The translations under genes were made by a program, and so were the position numbers. The notes beneath the pieces are model-generated. The model searched no databases. It had not been told where the DNA came from and saw nothing but the letters and a program-made list of their open reading frames with translations. DNA of 60,489 nucleotides. It comes from Candidatus Krumholzibacteriia bacterium (lineage in GTDB: Bacteria > Krumholzibacteriota > Krumholzibacteriia > JAJRXK01). The DNA lies in contig JAOZPE010000009.1 in the NCBI GenBank assembly GCA_029932915.1, positions 15,785 through 76,273 of the forward strand. The letters are read 5' to 3'. This document shows positions 8,840-17,968 of the stretch, piece after piece (the first letter of the stretch is position 1; each line of letters opens with the position of its first letter).

Positions 8840-10516
8840 GTGAGAATCGACGCGGAGACCTCGTTCGCCGATCTGTACGCGCGCTGCGTGGCATCGGACG
8901 AAGAACGAGCGTGGGGTGAGCTGATCCGCCGTTTCGATTCCGTCGTCCTGAGGGCGGCGGCCGGCACCTACCGCGTTCTCGTTCCCGGCCGGTACAGACC
9001 GGAGGACATCGAGGATGCCCGACAGGAGACCTGGATGCGACTCATCCGCAACAACCGCCGTCATGTTCGAACCCAACCCGACCGCAGCGAGGGCGAATTC
9101 CACGTCTACCTGCGTACCACTGCCGCCAACGTGGTTCGCGATCACCTGAAGGCCGAACGAAGCCTGAAACGGCCGAAGATCGCTGCTCTGGACGCCGAGA
9201 CCCTCGAACTGGTCCTCTCCCAGGCCCGGCACGACGGTCCCAGCCCCGACGAGTGGACCCACACCCAGCAGATCGTCGAGCAGATCACTCCCATCCTGCG
9301 CAGACACTGGAGTGACCGTCCCACCTGCGAACGGGACATCGCCATCTGCAATCTGGCCCTCATGGACGGCGTGAGCGCCGCCCGTATCGCCTCCATCGAG
9401 AGCTTCGGGCTGAGCCGGGGCGGCGTGGAGAAGGTGATCGAACGGGGACGCAGAATCCTCCGGCGCCACTTCGGTGGTCCCGGCGCGCGCTCCCGTTTCA
9501 TCGACGGCGACCGGTCCGGAGAGGATGGTCCCCCTCCTCCGGACTGGCGCGATCCCGACGAGATCGTGGCCTTCGTGCTGGGCGAACTCGACGAATGGAC
9601 CACCGCCCAGCGGATGGCCCTGTTGAGTCGGGACGCCCGAGCCCGGCGGGCACTCACCACGGTGGCCTCCCTCCTGGAGGCCCCCCTCGATGACGCCCTG
9701 TCCAGAGAGCTGCAGATCCACGACGGGGTGTCGTACTTCCGGAAGCTGCGCCGGAAGGTCCAGAGGGAGGATCGGCCGTCGATCTTCGCCTTCCCACGCT
9801 GGCCCCGAACCCAACTCGCCCAGGCGATCGTGGCCACGGCCGCCCTGCTGACGGTCGTCTTCTCCCCGCTGATCGAGGAAGGACGGCGCGGGCCCACTCC
9901 TACGGTCGTCCCCGTTTCCAGCCGTCTCATTCCCTCGCTTCCCTCCTACCCGCAGGACGCGGTCGCCCCGCTCCGTCTGCCCCAACCCTTCGCCCCGGAG
10001 GGTTCCGGGCCGATGCGCGGGACGGTGGAGCCGGTGGACGAGGACCGTCTCCTGGAGGTCGAGGACGCGTTGATCCTCGAGCGCAGCGAAGGCAAGGATC
10101 CGGTGGCCATCAGCAACGCCCTGGGACACCTGAAGCTGGCGCGGGGACGCTTCGAACTGGCCGCCCGCAACTACTCCCTGGCGCTTCGTCACGATCCGCT
10201 CAACGCCGAGGCGCTCATCGGTCTCTCGGTGGTGCGCTATCACCAGGCGATGAGCGACAGCGATCCCACGCGGCGGCAGGAGCTGCTCGAGCAGGCGGAC
10301 GAGATGCTGGCCCGGGTCGAACCCTCCTCACCCCTCTACCTCCAGGCGCTCTACGACCGGGTCTACGTGGCCCTGGCCGGGGGCCGGCTCGATGAGGCCG
10401 TCCAGCTCGCCGAACGCTATCATCAGTGGTCCGGCGACGACGGATGGATGCGTGCACTGCGAGCCGCGGTCGAGCGCAGCCGCACTTCCACGGACACCCA
10501 CCTCGAACAGGACTAG
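8840..10516 (+). CDS. Sigma-70 family protein with fused membrane anchor and TPR domain
   Basis: A 558-aa multidomain protein. Residues 10-110 match sigma region 2 (DIEDARQETWMRLIRN resembles the 2.2/2.3 helix). About 140-212 looks like sigma region 4 (the SAARIASIESFGLSRGGVEKVI helices). Residues 236-290 resemble an anti-sigma N-terminal domain (DEIVAFVLGELDEWTTAQR) without zinc ligands. A single membrane helix spans 325-342 (LAQAIVATAALLTVVF). A proline-rich linker leads to TPR repeats at about 405-530. The topology would place the sigma part in the cytoplasm and the TPRs in the periplasm. The GTG start has GGGAG six bases upstream. Divergent from the CHAT operon, which probably belongs to its regulon or controls it. 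Release by proteolysis is the obvious hypothesis. Confidence 0.8.
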   Translation: MRIDAETSFADLYARCVASDEERAWGELIRRFDSVVLRAAAGTYRVLVPGRYRPEDIEDARQETWMRLIRNNRRHVRTQPDRSEGEFHVYLRTTAANVVRDHLKAERSLKRPKIAALDAETLELVLSQARHDGPSPDEWTHTQQIVEQITPILRRHWSDRPTCERDIAICNLALMDGVSAARIASIESFGLSRGGVEKVIERGRRILRRHFGGPGARSRFIDGDRSGEDGPPPPDWRDPDEIVAFVLGELDEWTTAQRMALLSRDARARRALTTVASLLEAPLDDALSRELQIHDGVSYFRKLRRKVQREDRPSIFAFPRWPRTQLAQAIVATAALLTVVFSPLIEEGRRGPTPTVVPVSSRLIPSLPSYPQDAVAPLRLPQPFAPEGSGPMRGTVEPVDEDRLLEVEDALILERSEGKDPVAISNALGHLKLARGRFELAARNYSLALRHDPLNAEALIGLSVVRYHQAMSDSDPTRRQELLEQADEMLARVEPSSPLYLQALYDRVYVALAGGRLDEAVQLAERYHQWSGDDGWMRALRAAVERSRTSTDTHLEQD

Positions 10517-10974
10517 CCGGGCGAAAGCCGGCAGCGGGCAGGCGATCCCCCTCCGGGGCGATCGCCCCGTACCACGGGTCCCCCCACGAGGGGATCGTCG
10601 CGTACCACGGCCCAGGCGATCCCGAGGACATTCCATCGACGACGACGGCGGCCCGGAAGGCCGCCGTCATCGTCTCGCTTCGCTCTGTGCTGGAAGGATG
10701 ATGGCTCTCGGTGGCGGGGAGGGGGTTCCTTTCGGAAAGGCTCCCATTTTCCGTCCGGTCCCCTCCCCAGGAGCCCACCAGAACCTGACGAATGGGACCA
10801 GGTCCGGTTCCGTGGGTCTCTTCATCTGAGGACGAGAACCGCAGGAGGATTCCCCCTCTCGATCGAGAAGAAAAACCATCGAATCCACCCGAGCGTCTCT
10901 TCGGCCAGCAGCTACCTGGCCCGTATCTACTTGACCAGGCTGGCCCACATCTATTTGACCAGCCCGACCGGCAT
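10517..10974. other. 458-base intergenic region rich in palindromes
   Basis: No credible gene lies here between the sigma-like gene and the convergent acyl-CoA dehydrogenase. It holds a perfect 16-base palindrome (CGGGGCGATCGCCCCG at 10554-10569) and two copies of CGTACCACGG (10568-10577 and 10601-10610). It also holds a 10-bp hairpin (10644-10668) and a 24-base tandem repeat at its right end. I saw no tRNA-like fold. Confidence 0.6.
10644..10668 (+). terminator. Hairpin downstream of the sigma-factor gene
   Basis: A perfect 10-bp stem (GACGGCGGCC with GGCCGCCGTC) closes a 5-base loop. Only a weak pyrimidine-rich stretch (TCATCGTCTCGCTT) follows, so it may be a poor intrinsic terminator or a processing/stability hairpin for the convergent transcripts. 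Confidence 0.45.
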
Positions 10975-10986
10975 CTACTTGACCAG
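10925..10986 (-). repeat. Three copies of a 24-base unit that reiterate the stop codon of the acyl-CoA dehydrogenase
   Basis: The 14-base core ATCTAYTTGACCAG occurs at 10925, 10949 and 10973, an exact 24-base period. On the minus strand the third copy is the end of the dehydrogenase gene (Leu-Val-Lys-stop). The next two copies, in the same frame, again read Leu-Val-Lys-stop, each preceded by an ATG directly after the previous TAG (TAGATG). Readthrough or reinitiation would meet the same C-terminal tripeptide and stop again. It probably arose by slippage duplication. Confidence 0.9.
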
Positions 10987-12114
10987 CGCGTTGGCGATGA
11001 CCACGCGCTGGATCTGGTTGGTACCCTCGTAGATCTGGGTGATCTTGGCGTCACGCATGTACTTCTCCATGGGGTAGTCCCGCATGTAGCCGTAGCCGCC
11101 GACGATCTGCACCGCATCGGTGGTGACCCTCATCGCCACGTCGCTGGCGAAGAGCTTGGCCATCGCCGATTCCTTCGAGATGTTCCTCTCGCCGCGATCG
11201 ATCATCCGGGCGACCGAATACACCAGCGAGCGGGCCGCCTCGATCTGCGTGGCCAGGTCGGCGATCATGAACTGGATGCCCTGGAAGGCGGTGATGGGCC
11301 TGCCGAACTGACGGCGTTCCTTGGCGTAGGCGATGGCCTCGTCCAGGGCCCCCTGGGCGATGCCCACGGCCTGCGCACCGACGCCCGGCCGGGTGTGGTC
11401 GAAGGTCCTCATCGCGGTGATGAAACCGCTGCCCTTGCGGCCCAACAGGTTCTCCTTGGGGATCTCGCAGTCCTGGAACACCAACTCGGTGGTCTTCGAG
11501 GCGCGGATGCCCATCTTGTTCTCCTCCTTGCCGAAGGAGAATCCCGGCGTTCCCTTCTCCACCACGAAGGCACTCAGGCCGCGCGCGCCACGGCTGGGAT
11601 CGGTCGCTGCCAGGACGGTGTAGATGTCGGCGATCTCACCATTGGTGATGAACTGCTTGGTGCCGTTGAGCACCCAGCCCGTGTCGGTCTCCCGGGCGGT
11701 GGTCTGGATACCGCCGGCGTCGCTGCCCGCGTTGGGCTCGGTCAGGGCGAAGGCGGCGAAGCTCTTGCCGCTGGCGATGCGGCTGAGGTACTTCTGCTTC
11801 TGCTCCTCGTTGCCCGCCAGGATGATCGGCTGAGCCGCCAGGGCATTCGCCGAGTAGGTCGTCGCCACTCCGGCGCACACCCGGCTCAGCTCCTCGGCGA
11901 CGATGCAGATCTCCATGACGCCGCCGCCGATTCCCTCGTACTCCTCGGGAATGAAGACCCGGAAGAGATCGGCCTGGGCCATGGCCGCCATGGCTTCGTG
12001 CGGAAACTCCCCCTTCTCGTCCAACTCCGCGCGAACCGGGAGCACCTTCTCCTGGGCGATCTTCCGGGTGAGATCGCGAATCATGATCTCGCGTTCGTTG
12101 AAATCGTAATCCAT
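10975..12114 (-). CDS. Acyl-CoA dehydrogenase (short/medium-chain type)
   Basis: A 379-aa flavoprotein of the acyl-CoA dehydrogenase family, which catalyses alpha,beta-dehydrogenation of acyl-CoA and passes electrons to ETF. It has the FAD/substrate signature FALTEPNAGSDAG, the KQFITNG segment and the GGYGYMRDYPMEKYMRDAK signature. The catalytic base is expected at the Glu of QIYEGTNQIQR, the position used by SCAD and MCAD enzymes. The length matches the family exactly. It stands alone, with no ETF or enoyl-CoA hydratase beside it. A run AGAGAGAG lies just before the ATG. The chain-length preference (butyryl, branched or glutaryl-like) cannot be fixed by eye. Confidence 0.9.
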   Translation of the reverse strand: MDYDFNEREIMIRDLTRKIAQEKVLPVRAELDEKGEFPHEAMAAMAQADLFRVFIPEEYEGIGGGVMEICIVAEELSRVCAGVATTYSANALAAQPIILAGNEEQKQKYLSRIASGKSFAAFALTEPNAGSDAGGIQTTARETDTGWVLNGTKQFITNGEIADIYTVLAATDPSRGARGLSAFVVEKGTPGFSFGKEENKMGIRASKTTELVFQDCEIPKENLLGRKGSGFITAMRTFDHTRPGVGAQAVGIAQGALDEAIAYAKERRQFGRPITAFQGIQFMIADLATQIEAARSLVYSVARMIDRGERNISKESAMAKLFASDVAMRVTTDAVQIVGGYGYMRDYPMEKYMRDAKITQIYEGTNQIQRVVIANALVK

Positions 12115-12232
12115 GACTCTCTCTTCGATCTGAGGGTGACATCTACAGGCGAAGCCGCCACGGCCCTCCAGGGGGAAGGCGCGCCGGATTCCGGGGGAAG
12201 AGATCCGGCCGAGAAGCGACGTCGAAGCAGGA

Positions 12233-12250
12233 CCCCGCGCAGGCGCGGGG
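12233..12250. other. Short GC hairpin in the 12115-12423 intergenic region
   Basis: CCCCGCG (12233-12239) pairs with CGCGGGG (12244-12250) around a 4-base loop. It lies upstream of the acyl-CoA dehydrogenase (minus) and of the glycosyltransferase (plus). No T-run follows on either strand. The remainder of the 309-base gap contains no gene that I can support and must hold the two divergent promoters. Confidence 0.35.
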
Positions 12251-12423
12251 AAGGGCGATGATACTCAGAACCGGCGTTTCCGCCAACCAGACGGATGCGC
12301 CCGGGCGAAAATCGTCTCCAGATCGAGAACCAGCCTCTCGGTACCCCACGAGAAGGAGCGGCACGAGTGGGAGCAGCTCCGATCTGGACGTAGGGCTTTC
12401 TCCTGTGTCATGGTCCCAGCGCC

Positions 12424-13554
12424 ATGTCACCGTCGCCCCCACCGTCCACCTGGTTCTACTCGGACGCCCCCTACGTGGGCGGGGCCGAACTCTATCTGCA
12501 GTGGCATCTGGAGGCGGCCGGTCCTCAGCACGCCGGACTGCTGGCGCTCGACTCGCCGGGCCTGCGGCCCTGGCTGAACGACCTGCAGTCACGGGGCTTC
12601 CACGTCGAGCGCCTGCCGGTGGGCGGTCCCTGGCGCCGCCTCGCCGATCTGCGCCGCAGGCTGATGGCACTCGGTCCCCGGGTCCTCCACCTCAACTTCC
12701 CCCACCCCTACGACGGGATCTACGGCCTGGCTCCCTGGGCGGCCCGCCTGGCCGGGGTCGAGCGGGTGGTTGCCACCGAGCACCTTCCCTCGGTACCGGC
12801 GGTGGGCAAGCGCTACCGGGCCAAGCGCAGCGCGACACCACTGGTCGACGCGGCCATCTGCGTGTGCCGGGCCCACCAGACGCTCATGAGCGAACGGTGG
12901 GGCTACCTTCCCGAACGGGTGGTGGCCGTTCCCAACGGAGTGGACGACCGCAACCCCGACGGAATCGTGTGGGCCGAACGGCGGCATCCCATGCCCGTCG
13001 AACTGGCGGCCCGCGAGCGGGGCGGCGGCCCCCGCATGGTCCAACTGGGCAGCCTCGATCTGCGCAAGGGCGGCGACCTCCTGATCGAAGCCGCGGCCGA
13101 ACTGCAGCGCCGCGACATCGCCTTCCAATTGTGGTTCGTCGGAGAGGGAATCGACCGCCCTCTGCTGGAGGAGCGCATCGCCCAGGCCGGTCTCCATGGC
13201 CGGGTCCATCTGGCCGGACATCGCCGCGACACGGTGGCGATCCTGCGGGCCAGTGACATCGCCGTTCTCGCGAGTCGAAGGGAGGGCATGCCCCTCTCCC
13301 TGCTGGAGGCGATCTGCCAGGGCCTTCCCCTGGTGGCGACTGCAGTGGATGGAGTCGGCGAGGTGCTCCTGCACCGGCGCAATGGATTGCTCGTCCCTCC
13401 GGAGGATCCCCGCCTGCTCGCCTGGGCCCTGCAGGAACTCGGGGGCGACCCTGCGCGCCGGATGCGTTACGGTCGTGCCAGTCGAGAGCATTTTCAGAAG
13501 CACCACACCCTTGGCGCCATGACCCGGGCGACCTTCACGGTCCACGGGAGGTGA
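12424..13554 (+). CDS. GT4-type glycosyltransferase
   Basis: A 376-aa GT-B fold glycosyltransferase. The N-terminal acceptor half starts with YSDAPYVGGAELY, where the GGAE motif is typical of GT4. The C-terminal donor half contains GSLDLRKGGDLLIEAAAEL and the E-x7-E motif in EGMPLSLLEAICQG. It probably acts at the cytoplasmic face of the inner membrane in lipopolysaccharide, O-antigen or exopolysaccharide assembly. Its stop is followed four bases later by the start of a second glycosyltransferase, and GGAGG at the end of this gene serves as that gene's ribosome-binding site, so the pair is one operon. Donor and acceptor are unknown. The start codon itself has only a weak Shine-Dalgarno sequence. 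Confidence 0.85.
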   Translation: MSPSPPPSTWFYSDAPYVGGAELYLQWHLEAAGPQHAGLLALDSPGLRPWLNDLQSRGFHVERLPVGGPWRRLADLRRRLMALGPRVLHLNFPHPYDGIYGLAPWAARLAGVERVVATEHLPSVPAVGKRYRAKRSATPLVDAAICVCRAHQTLMSERWGYLPERVVAVPNGVDDRNPDGIVWAERRHPMPVELAARERGGGPRMVQLGSLDLRKGGDLLIEAAAELQRRDIAFQLWFVGEGIDRPLLEERIAQAGLHGRVHLAGHRRDTVAILRASDIAVLASRREGMPLSLLEAICQGLPLVATAVDGVGEVLLHRRNGLLVPPEDPRLLAWALQELGGDPARRMRYGRASREHFQKHHTLGAMTRATFTVHGR

Positions 13555-13558
13555 ACGT

Positions 13559-14800
13559 ATGGATTCCCCCCATTTCATCTTCAGTTCGGCCGTCCTGCCC
13601 TGGCCACCCGACCAGGGAAGCAAGCGATTCATGCTGGAGGTCGGCCGCAGCCTTCTGTCGATCGGCAAGGTCACCTGGGTATCCCGTGCCACCGGAGGGG
13701 ACGACGAGGCGCGCCGGGAGCTCACCCAGGAGGGCTTCCAACTGCATCTGGATGAGAGCTACCGCGATACGCGCTGGCTGGCGAGGATGCGGCGAAGGCT
13801 GCGCAGCAGCTGGCAGGCCCGCCGTCAGCACGTCCCCCGCGTGCAGATCTACGCCTGCACGCAGCGCATGCAGGAGATCGTCCGCGAGGAGCTCCAGCGC
13901 GATCCCGATGCCATCGTCGTGGGTGCCTTCTGGTTCGAGGCGCCGGCGGTGCGGCTCGGCCGACCCGGCCGAAGGGTGCTCATCCTCTCCGACCTGGAGT
14001 ACCACCGCGAGGCCGAGAGACTCGGCAGTGACCCCGAAGGAAGACTGCCCAAGCGGGTCCAGCGCCTTCGGGAGGCGGAGAAGGCGGCCTTCCGTTCGTG
14101 TGACGCCCTGCTCTGTCTCACCGAGGACGACCGTCAACTCGCCCAGCAGACCCTGGCGGCGATGGACGACCCACCCCCGGTCAAGCTGGGCGTGTGGCCG
14201 GCGGTGGTTCCCGTCCCGGACACGATGCCGCCCCTTGCCCGGCGCGATCCGGACGAACCCCAGCGCTGGCTGAGCTTCGGCTACTGGGCCGCCGACTTCA
14301 ACCGGGACGGCCTGCGCCGCTTCCTCAGGGAGACCTGGCCGGCGCTGGTGCGGGCGGTCGAGCGTCCACCCCTGCTGCGCATCGCCGGCTCGGGCCTGAC
14401 GGTGGAGATGCGGCGGGAGATCCAGGCCGCCGGAGCCGAGGCCATCGGCTGGGTGGTGGACATCGAGGAGGAGATCGCGGGCAACGACGCGGTCATCGTG
14501 CCCCTGGACTACGGTGGCGGTCTGCGCTACCGGATGCTCAAGGCCCAGGCGGCCGGCCGGCCCATCGTGTGCACCCCGGTGGCTGCGCGCGGCGCCGGAG
14601 AGACCCCTGGCGAGCACTATCTGCAGGCGGAGACCCCGGCCGAATGGGTCCGGGCCTGGCGCACCCTGGAAGATCCGGTCGAGAGCGAGCGTCTGGCGCG
14701 GGCAGGATACGAATTCGTGCGCGAACACTTCGGGCCGGAAGGACGCGCCGAGCGTCTGCGACAGGTGCTGCGGGAGACCCTCGAGATGGAGATTCCCTAG
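13559..14800 (+). CDS. Glycosyltransferase (GT4/GT1-like)
   Basis: A 413-aa protein with GT-B architecture. The N-terminal region (SSAVLPWPPDQGSKRF) matches glycosyltransferases that begin with a substrate-binding GSK/RF loop. The C-terminal domain carries FGYWAADFNRDGLRRFL and VPLDYGGGLRYRMLKAQAAG, the latter corresponding to the nucleotide-sugar donor site. The start is clear: GGAGG seven bases upstream, overlapping the end of the previous glycosyltransferase gene. Its stop shares the palindrome CTAG with the stop of the convergent thermonuclease gene, so the two coding regions overlap by four bases. Probably a step in surface polysaccharide synthesis together with its neighbour. Confidence 0.8.
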   Translation: MDSPHFIFSSAVLPWPPDQGSKRFMLEVGRSLLSIGKVTWVSRATGGDDEARRELTQEGFQLHLDESYRDTRWLARMRRRLRSSWQARRQHVPRVQIYACTQRMQEIVREELQRDPDAIVVGAFWFEAPAVRLGRPGRRVLILSDLEYHREAERLGSDPEGRLPKRVQRLREAEKAAFRSCDALLCLTEDDRQLAQQTLAAMDDPPPVKLGVWPAVVPVPDTMPPLARRDPDEPQRWLSFGYWAADFNRDGLRRFLRETWPALVRAVERPPLLRIAGSGLTVEMRREIQAAGAEAIGWVVDIEEEIAGNDAVIVPLDYGGGLRYRMLKAQAAGRPIVCTPVAARGAGETPGEHYLQAETPAEWVRAWRTLEDPVESERLARAGYEFVREHFGPEGRAERLRQVLRETLEMEIP

Positions 14801-15504
14801 TCGCCGTCCTTGGCGCCGTCCTTGGCGTCGGCCTTGGCTGCGGCCTTCTCGCGCATCCTCCGCCGGAAGAGATAGGGCTTCTCGAAGGGAAGGGGCCCCT
14901 TCTCCAGGGCCTTGTGAGCCGCCTCGAGGCAGGCCCGTGCCTGCTCGGGAAGACCGTTGTCCCCGAAATGGCTCACCGTCTCGTAGGCCAGACGCGCTCG
15001 AAGCACCTCCACCGAATAGTTTCGGCCGTCGAGGAAGAAATAGCCCAGGGTGCGGCCATAGCCGTCGGTCCGGTCCGCCCGGAGCAGCTCGATACGTTCG
15101 GCCCGGGCGAAGGCTTCGTGGGCGAAGGCGCTCGCCTCGGGGCCATAGGGCTGATCCTCGCTGAGGAAATGGTTGTCGTGGGCGACCTCCGGCGTGTCGA
15201 TCCCCAGCACCCGCACGCGTTCGCGATCGTCCCCGCTCCACTGGATGACCATGGTATCGCCGTCGGTCACCCGGATGCTGTCGGGCGGCACCACGACACG
15301 GACACCCGCTGGCCGCGTCTGGCGTCGGCCCTTGGCTCCGGCGTCATGAAAGAGGCCGCCGAGGATCACCCCGGCCGTCAGCAGCAACAACAGGGCGAGC
15401 CGGAAGCGTCTCCCCGGCCGCCGTCTCGGCGGACGCCGTTCCGCCCGGCCGAATCCCTTCCCACTGCGGTCGATACCCTGTGGGGTTTCCAAACGGGTTC
15501 TCAT
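14797..15504 (-). CDS. Thermonuclease (SNase-like) with N-terminal membrane anchor
   Basis: A 235-aa protein with a staphylococcal-nuclease fold. The basic N-terminus precedes one hydrophobic segment (LALLLLLTAGVILGGLF), a signal anchor or signal peptide. The nuclease core has the calcium Asp in VTDGDT, Arg and Glu in VRVLGIDTPE, and the second catalytic Arg in DGYGRTLGY, so all key residues of the SNase active site are present. The C-terminal tail is a low-complexity Lys-Ala-Asp run encoded by near-repeats of GTCCTTGGC. ATG 15504 is preceded by AGGAG; the longer reading to 15699 has no such support. Likely function is degradation of extracellular or periplasmic nucleic acid. Confidence 0.85.
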   Translation of the reverse strand: MRTRLETPQGIDRSGKGFGRAERRPPRRRPGRRFRLALLLLLTAGVILGGLFHDAGAKGRRQTRPAGVRVVVPPDSIRVTDGDTMVIQWSGDDRERVRVLGIDTPEVAHDNHFLSEDQPYGPEASAFAHEAFARAERIELLRADRTDGYGRTLGYFFLDGRNYSVEVLRARLAYETVSHFGDNGLPEQARACLEAAHKALEKGPLPFEKPYLFRRRMREKAAAKADAKDGAKDGD

Positions 15505-15714
15505 GTGAACTCCTGTCCACGGACCAGCCCGAACCATTTCGTGGGCGTCAGGGTCCGGTGAAGATCGAGGATCCTTCTCGGAGAAATGCCCGGACCCATG
15601 GCCACGGCCGGAAACGATGTGCCGTACCGTGGAGACGAGCCCCTGTGTATACTGGATGGAACCGTCGAACCCATCCAGCCCTGAGCCGGGCACAGCCACC
15701 GCACCGGAGCCCTC

Positions 15715-16386
15715 ATGGATGAGACCCTCCTGGAAACGGTCGAAGTCGAACCTTCCTCACCCGCCCGCTCCACGGTGCTCTGGTTGCACGGTCTGGGAGC
15801 CGACGGTCACGACTTCGAATCGATCGTGCCCGTCCTTCCCCTTCCCCACGACCATGGCATCCGCTTCGTCTTCCCTCACGCTCCGGCCATTCCGGTGAGC
15901 GTGAATCAGGGAATGGTGATGCCCGCTTGGTACGATATCGCCGACGTCGGGCTTCGATCTCGTCACGACATCGAGGGTATCCGGCGTTCCTGCCGGCGGA
16001 TCGAGGATCTCATGGAACGCGAGGAGAGGAGAGGCATCCCATCCTCTCGCATTGTTCTTGCCGGTTTCTCCCAGGGAGGAGCGATCGCCCTGCACTTGGG
16101 GCTGCGTTTCCCTCGCCCCCTGGCCGGTATCATGGCCCTGAGCACCTATCTGGTGGAAGAAGAATTCGTCGAGGAACAGAGGACCGGCGGAGGCAGCTCC
16201 GTACCGGTCTTCCTCGCCCATGGCCGATTCGATCCCGTGGTTCCCTTCGATCGCGGCGAAGACGCCCGCAAACGCCTCGAGGAATGGGGATATCCGGTGG
16301 AATGGCATAGCTACCCGATGCAACACGAGGTGGCACCGCAAGAGATCCTCGACATCGGCCGATGGCTGTCGAAGGTGCTCAGCTGA
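15715..16386 (+). CDS. Carboxylesterase/phospholipase, alpha/beta hydrolase
   Basis: A 223-aa esterase of the carboxylesterase/acyl-protein thioesterase family. It has the oxyanion segment LHGLGADGHDF near the N-terminus and the nucleophile elbow GFSQGG (Ser at about residue 119). The acid is in HGRFDPVVPF and the catalytic histidine in MQHEV near the end. The length equals that of bacterial EstB-type enzymes. It has no signal peptide, so it is cytoplasmic. The divergent thermonuclease is 210 bases away and that gap holds a TATACT element (15648-15653) about 60 bases before the start, with no clear -35 partner. The physiological ester is unknown. Confidence 0.88.
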   Translation: MDETLLETVEVEPSSPARSTVLWLHGLGADGHDFESIVPVLPLPHDHGIRFVFPHAPAIPVSVNQGMVMPAWYDIADVGLRSRHDIEGIRRSCRRIEDLMEREERRGIPSSRIVLAGFSQGGAIALHLGLRFPRPLAGIMALSTYLVEEEFVEEQRTGGGSSVPVFLAHGRFDPVVPFDRGEDARKRLEEWGYPVEWHSYPMQHEVAPQEILDIGRWLSKVLS

Positions 16387-16401
16387 GTTCTCCCGCGAAC
16401 A

Positions 16402-17763
16402 CTAGCTCCCTCTCACCCGGCCGAAATAGCTGCGTGACTCGGCTGCGATCACCCCGCTCAACAGCAACAGACCCACGAGATTGGGCAAGGCCATGAGTCC
16501 GTTCATCAGGTCGGAGATGGTCCACACGAAGTCGATGCTGCGGATGGCGCCGAAGAACACCATGATCACGAACAGGATCCGGTAGTAGGGAATGACCCGT
16601 TCGCCGAGCAGGTACTCGATACTCTTCTCTCCGTAGTAACCCCAGCCGAGGATGGTCGAGAAGGCGAACATCGACAGACTCACCGCGACGATCCAGCCAC
16701 CCCACTGCCCGGGCAACCCGGTGTCGAAGGCCGCCTGGGTCAGACGCGCGCCATTGGCCCCGCTCTCCCAGGCTCCCGTGCTGAGGATGACCAATGCGGT
16801 CAGGCTGCACACGACGATGGTGTCGATGAAGGTCTGGGTCATCGACACCAGCGCCTGACGCACGGGTTCACGGGTCTGGGCCGCCGCCGCCGCGATGCCG
16901 GCCGAACCCAGACCCGATTCGTTCGAGAAGATCCCGCGCGCCACGCCGAAGCGGATGGCCGAGGCGACGGCCGCACCGGCGAAGCCCCCGGTCACGGATG
17001 TCCCGTTGAAGGCGTCATGGAGGATGAGCTTGAAGGCGTGAGGAATCGCATCGGCGAAGCGAAACAGCACGACGAGGGTTCCGAGCATGTACAACGCGAT
17101 CATCGCCGGCACGAAGGCGCCGGTGAAACGGCCGATGCTGCTGATCCCGCCGAGGATGACCGCGGCGGCGAAGAGCGCGAGCAAGGCCCCGGTGACGACC
17201 TGGGGAATCGCGAAGCTCTCGTGCAGGGCTTGAGCGACCGAGTTCGACTGGACCATGTTGCCGATGCCGAAGGCAGCGACCGCGGCGAACAGGGCGAAGA
17301 GGAAGGCCAGGGTGCGCGCGGTCTTCTTCCAGGGTATGCCGCGGGCCAGGTAGTACATGGGACCGCCCGCCTGCTCGCCCCGGTGGTCGACCACCCGGTA
17401 CTTCACCGAGAGCAGGGCTTCCGAATACTTGGTGGCCATGCCCACCAGTCCGGTCATCCACATCCAGAACACCGCGCCGGGTCCACCCAGGGCGATGGCC
17501 GTCGCCACCCCGACGATGTTGCCCGTGCCCACGGTGGCGGCCAGAGCGGTCATCAGCGCCTGGAAGTGGGAGATGTCGCCCTCACTGTCACGATCGCGAC
17601 GCACCACCAGGGCCAGGTACAGGGCTCCCCAGAGCCGGCGGAACTGGACGCCGCGCAAACGGATCGTCAGGTACAGTCCCGTCGCCAGCAGCAGGGGAAT
17701 GAGCAAGGCCGGGCCCCAGACGAAATCCGAAGCCTTCTGCATCAGGGTTTCGAGACCGGTCAC
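16402..17763 (-). CDS. AGCS family sodium:alanine/glycine symporter
   Basis: A 453-aa inner-membrane symporter with about eleven helices. Family motifs include the segment [22 protein letters not shown] in the amino-terminal third, [20 protein letters not shown] in the middle and the GWGYYGEKS motif towards the C-terminus. It imports alanine or glycine with sodium. I chose the GTG at 17763 because GAGGAG lies six bases upstream and protein similarity begins there; the alternative ATG at 17793 has no ribosome-binding site. The gene converges with the esterase, with only 15 bases between the stops. Confidence 0.88.
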   Translation of the reverse strand: MTGLETLMQKASDFVWGPALLIPLLLATGLYLTIRLRGVQFRRLWGALYLALVVRRDRDSEGDISHFQALMTALAATVGTGNIVGVATAIALGGPGAVFWMWMTGLVGMATKYSEALLSVKYRVVDHRGEQAGGPMYYLARGIPWKKTARTLAFLFALFAAVAAFGIGNMVQSNSVAQALHESFAIPQVVTGALLALFAAAVILGGISSIGRFTGAFVPAMIALYMLGTLVVLFRFADAIPHAFKLILHDAFNGTSVTGGFAGAAVASAIRFGVARGIFSNESGLGSAGIAAAAAQTREPVRQALVSMTQTFIDTIVVCSLTALVILSTGAWESGANGARLTQAAFDTGLPGQWGGWIVAVSLSMFAFSTILGWGYYGEKSIEYLLGERVIPYYRILFVIMVFFGAIRSIDFVWTISDLMNGLMALPNLVGLLLLSGVIAAESRSYFGRVRGS

Positions 17764-17968
17764 GACCCTCTCCTCGGTTACGGTGGATCCCATCCAAAGG
17801 GAGTTCCGTCTGCCTCGACGGACCAACAGGAATCTCCTACCACTTCCCCATCGGATTGGAAACCCCGTCTTCAGAGAGCGAGCCGTCCTCCCCGCAACGG
17901 GCCATTCGATGGAGCGAGCGGTCCGATGATCGGGTGACTTCCACGCCCTCGGCCCGTACACTGGCGGC

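Noticed and set aside
8690-10243. 517-residue minus-strand open frame opposite the sigma-like gene
   Set aside because: The plus strand shows sigma regions, a membrane helix and TPRs in order. The opposite frame has no domain.
10925-10986. CRISPR array
   Set aside because: The repeats are tandem, 24-base, only three copies and have no unique spacers; no cas gene is near.
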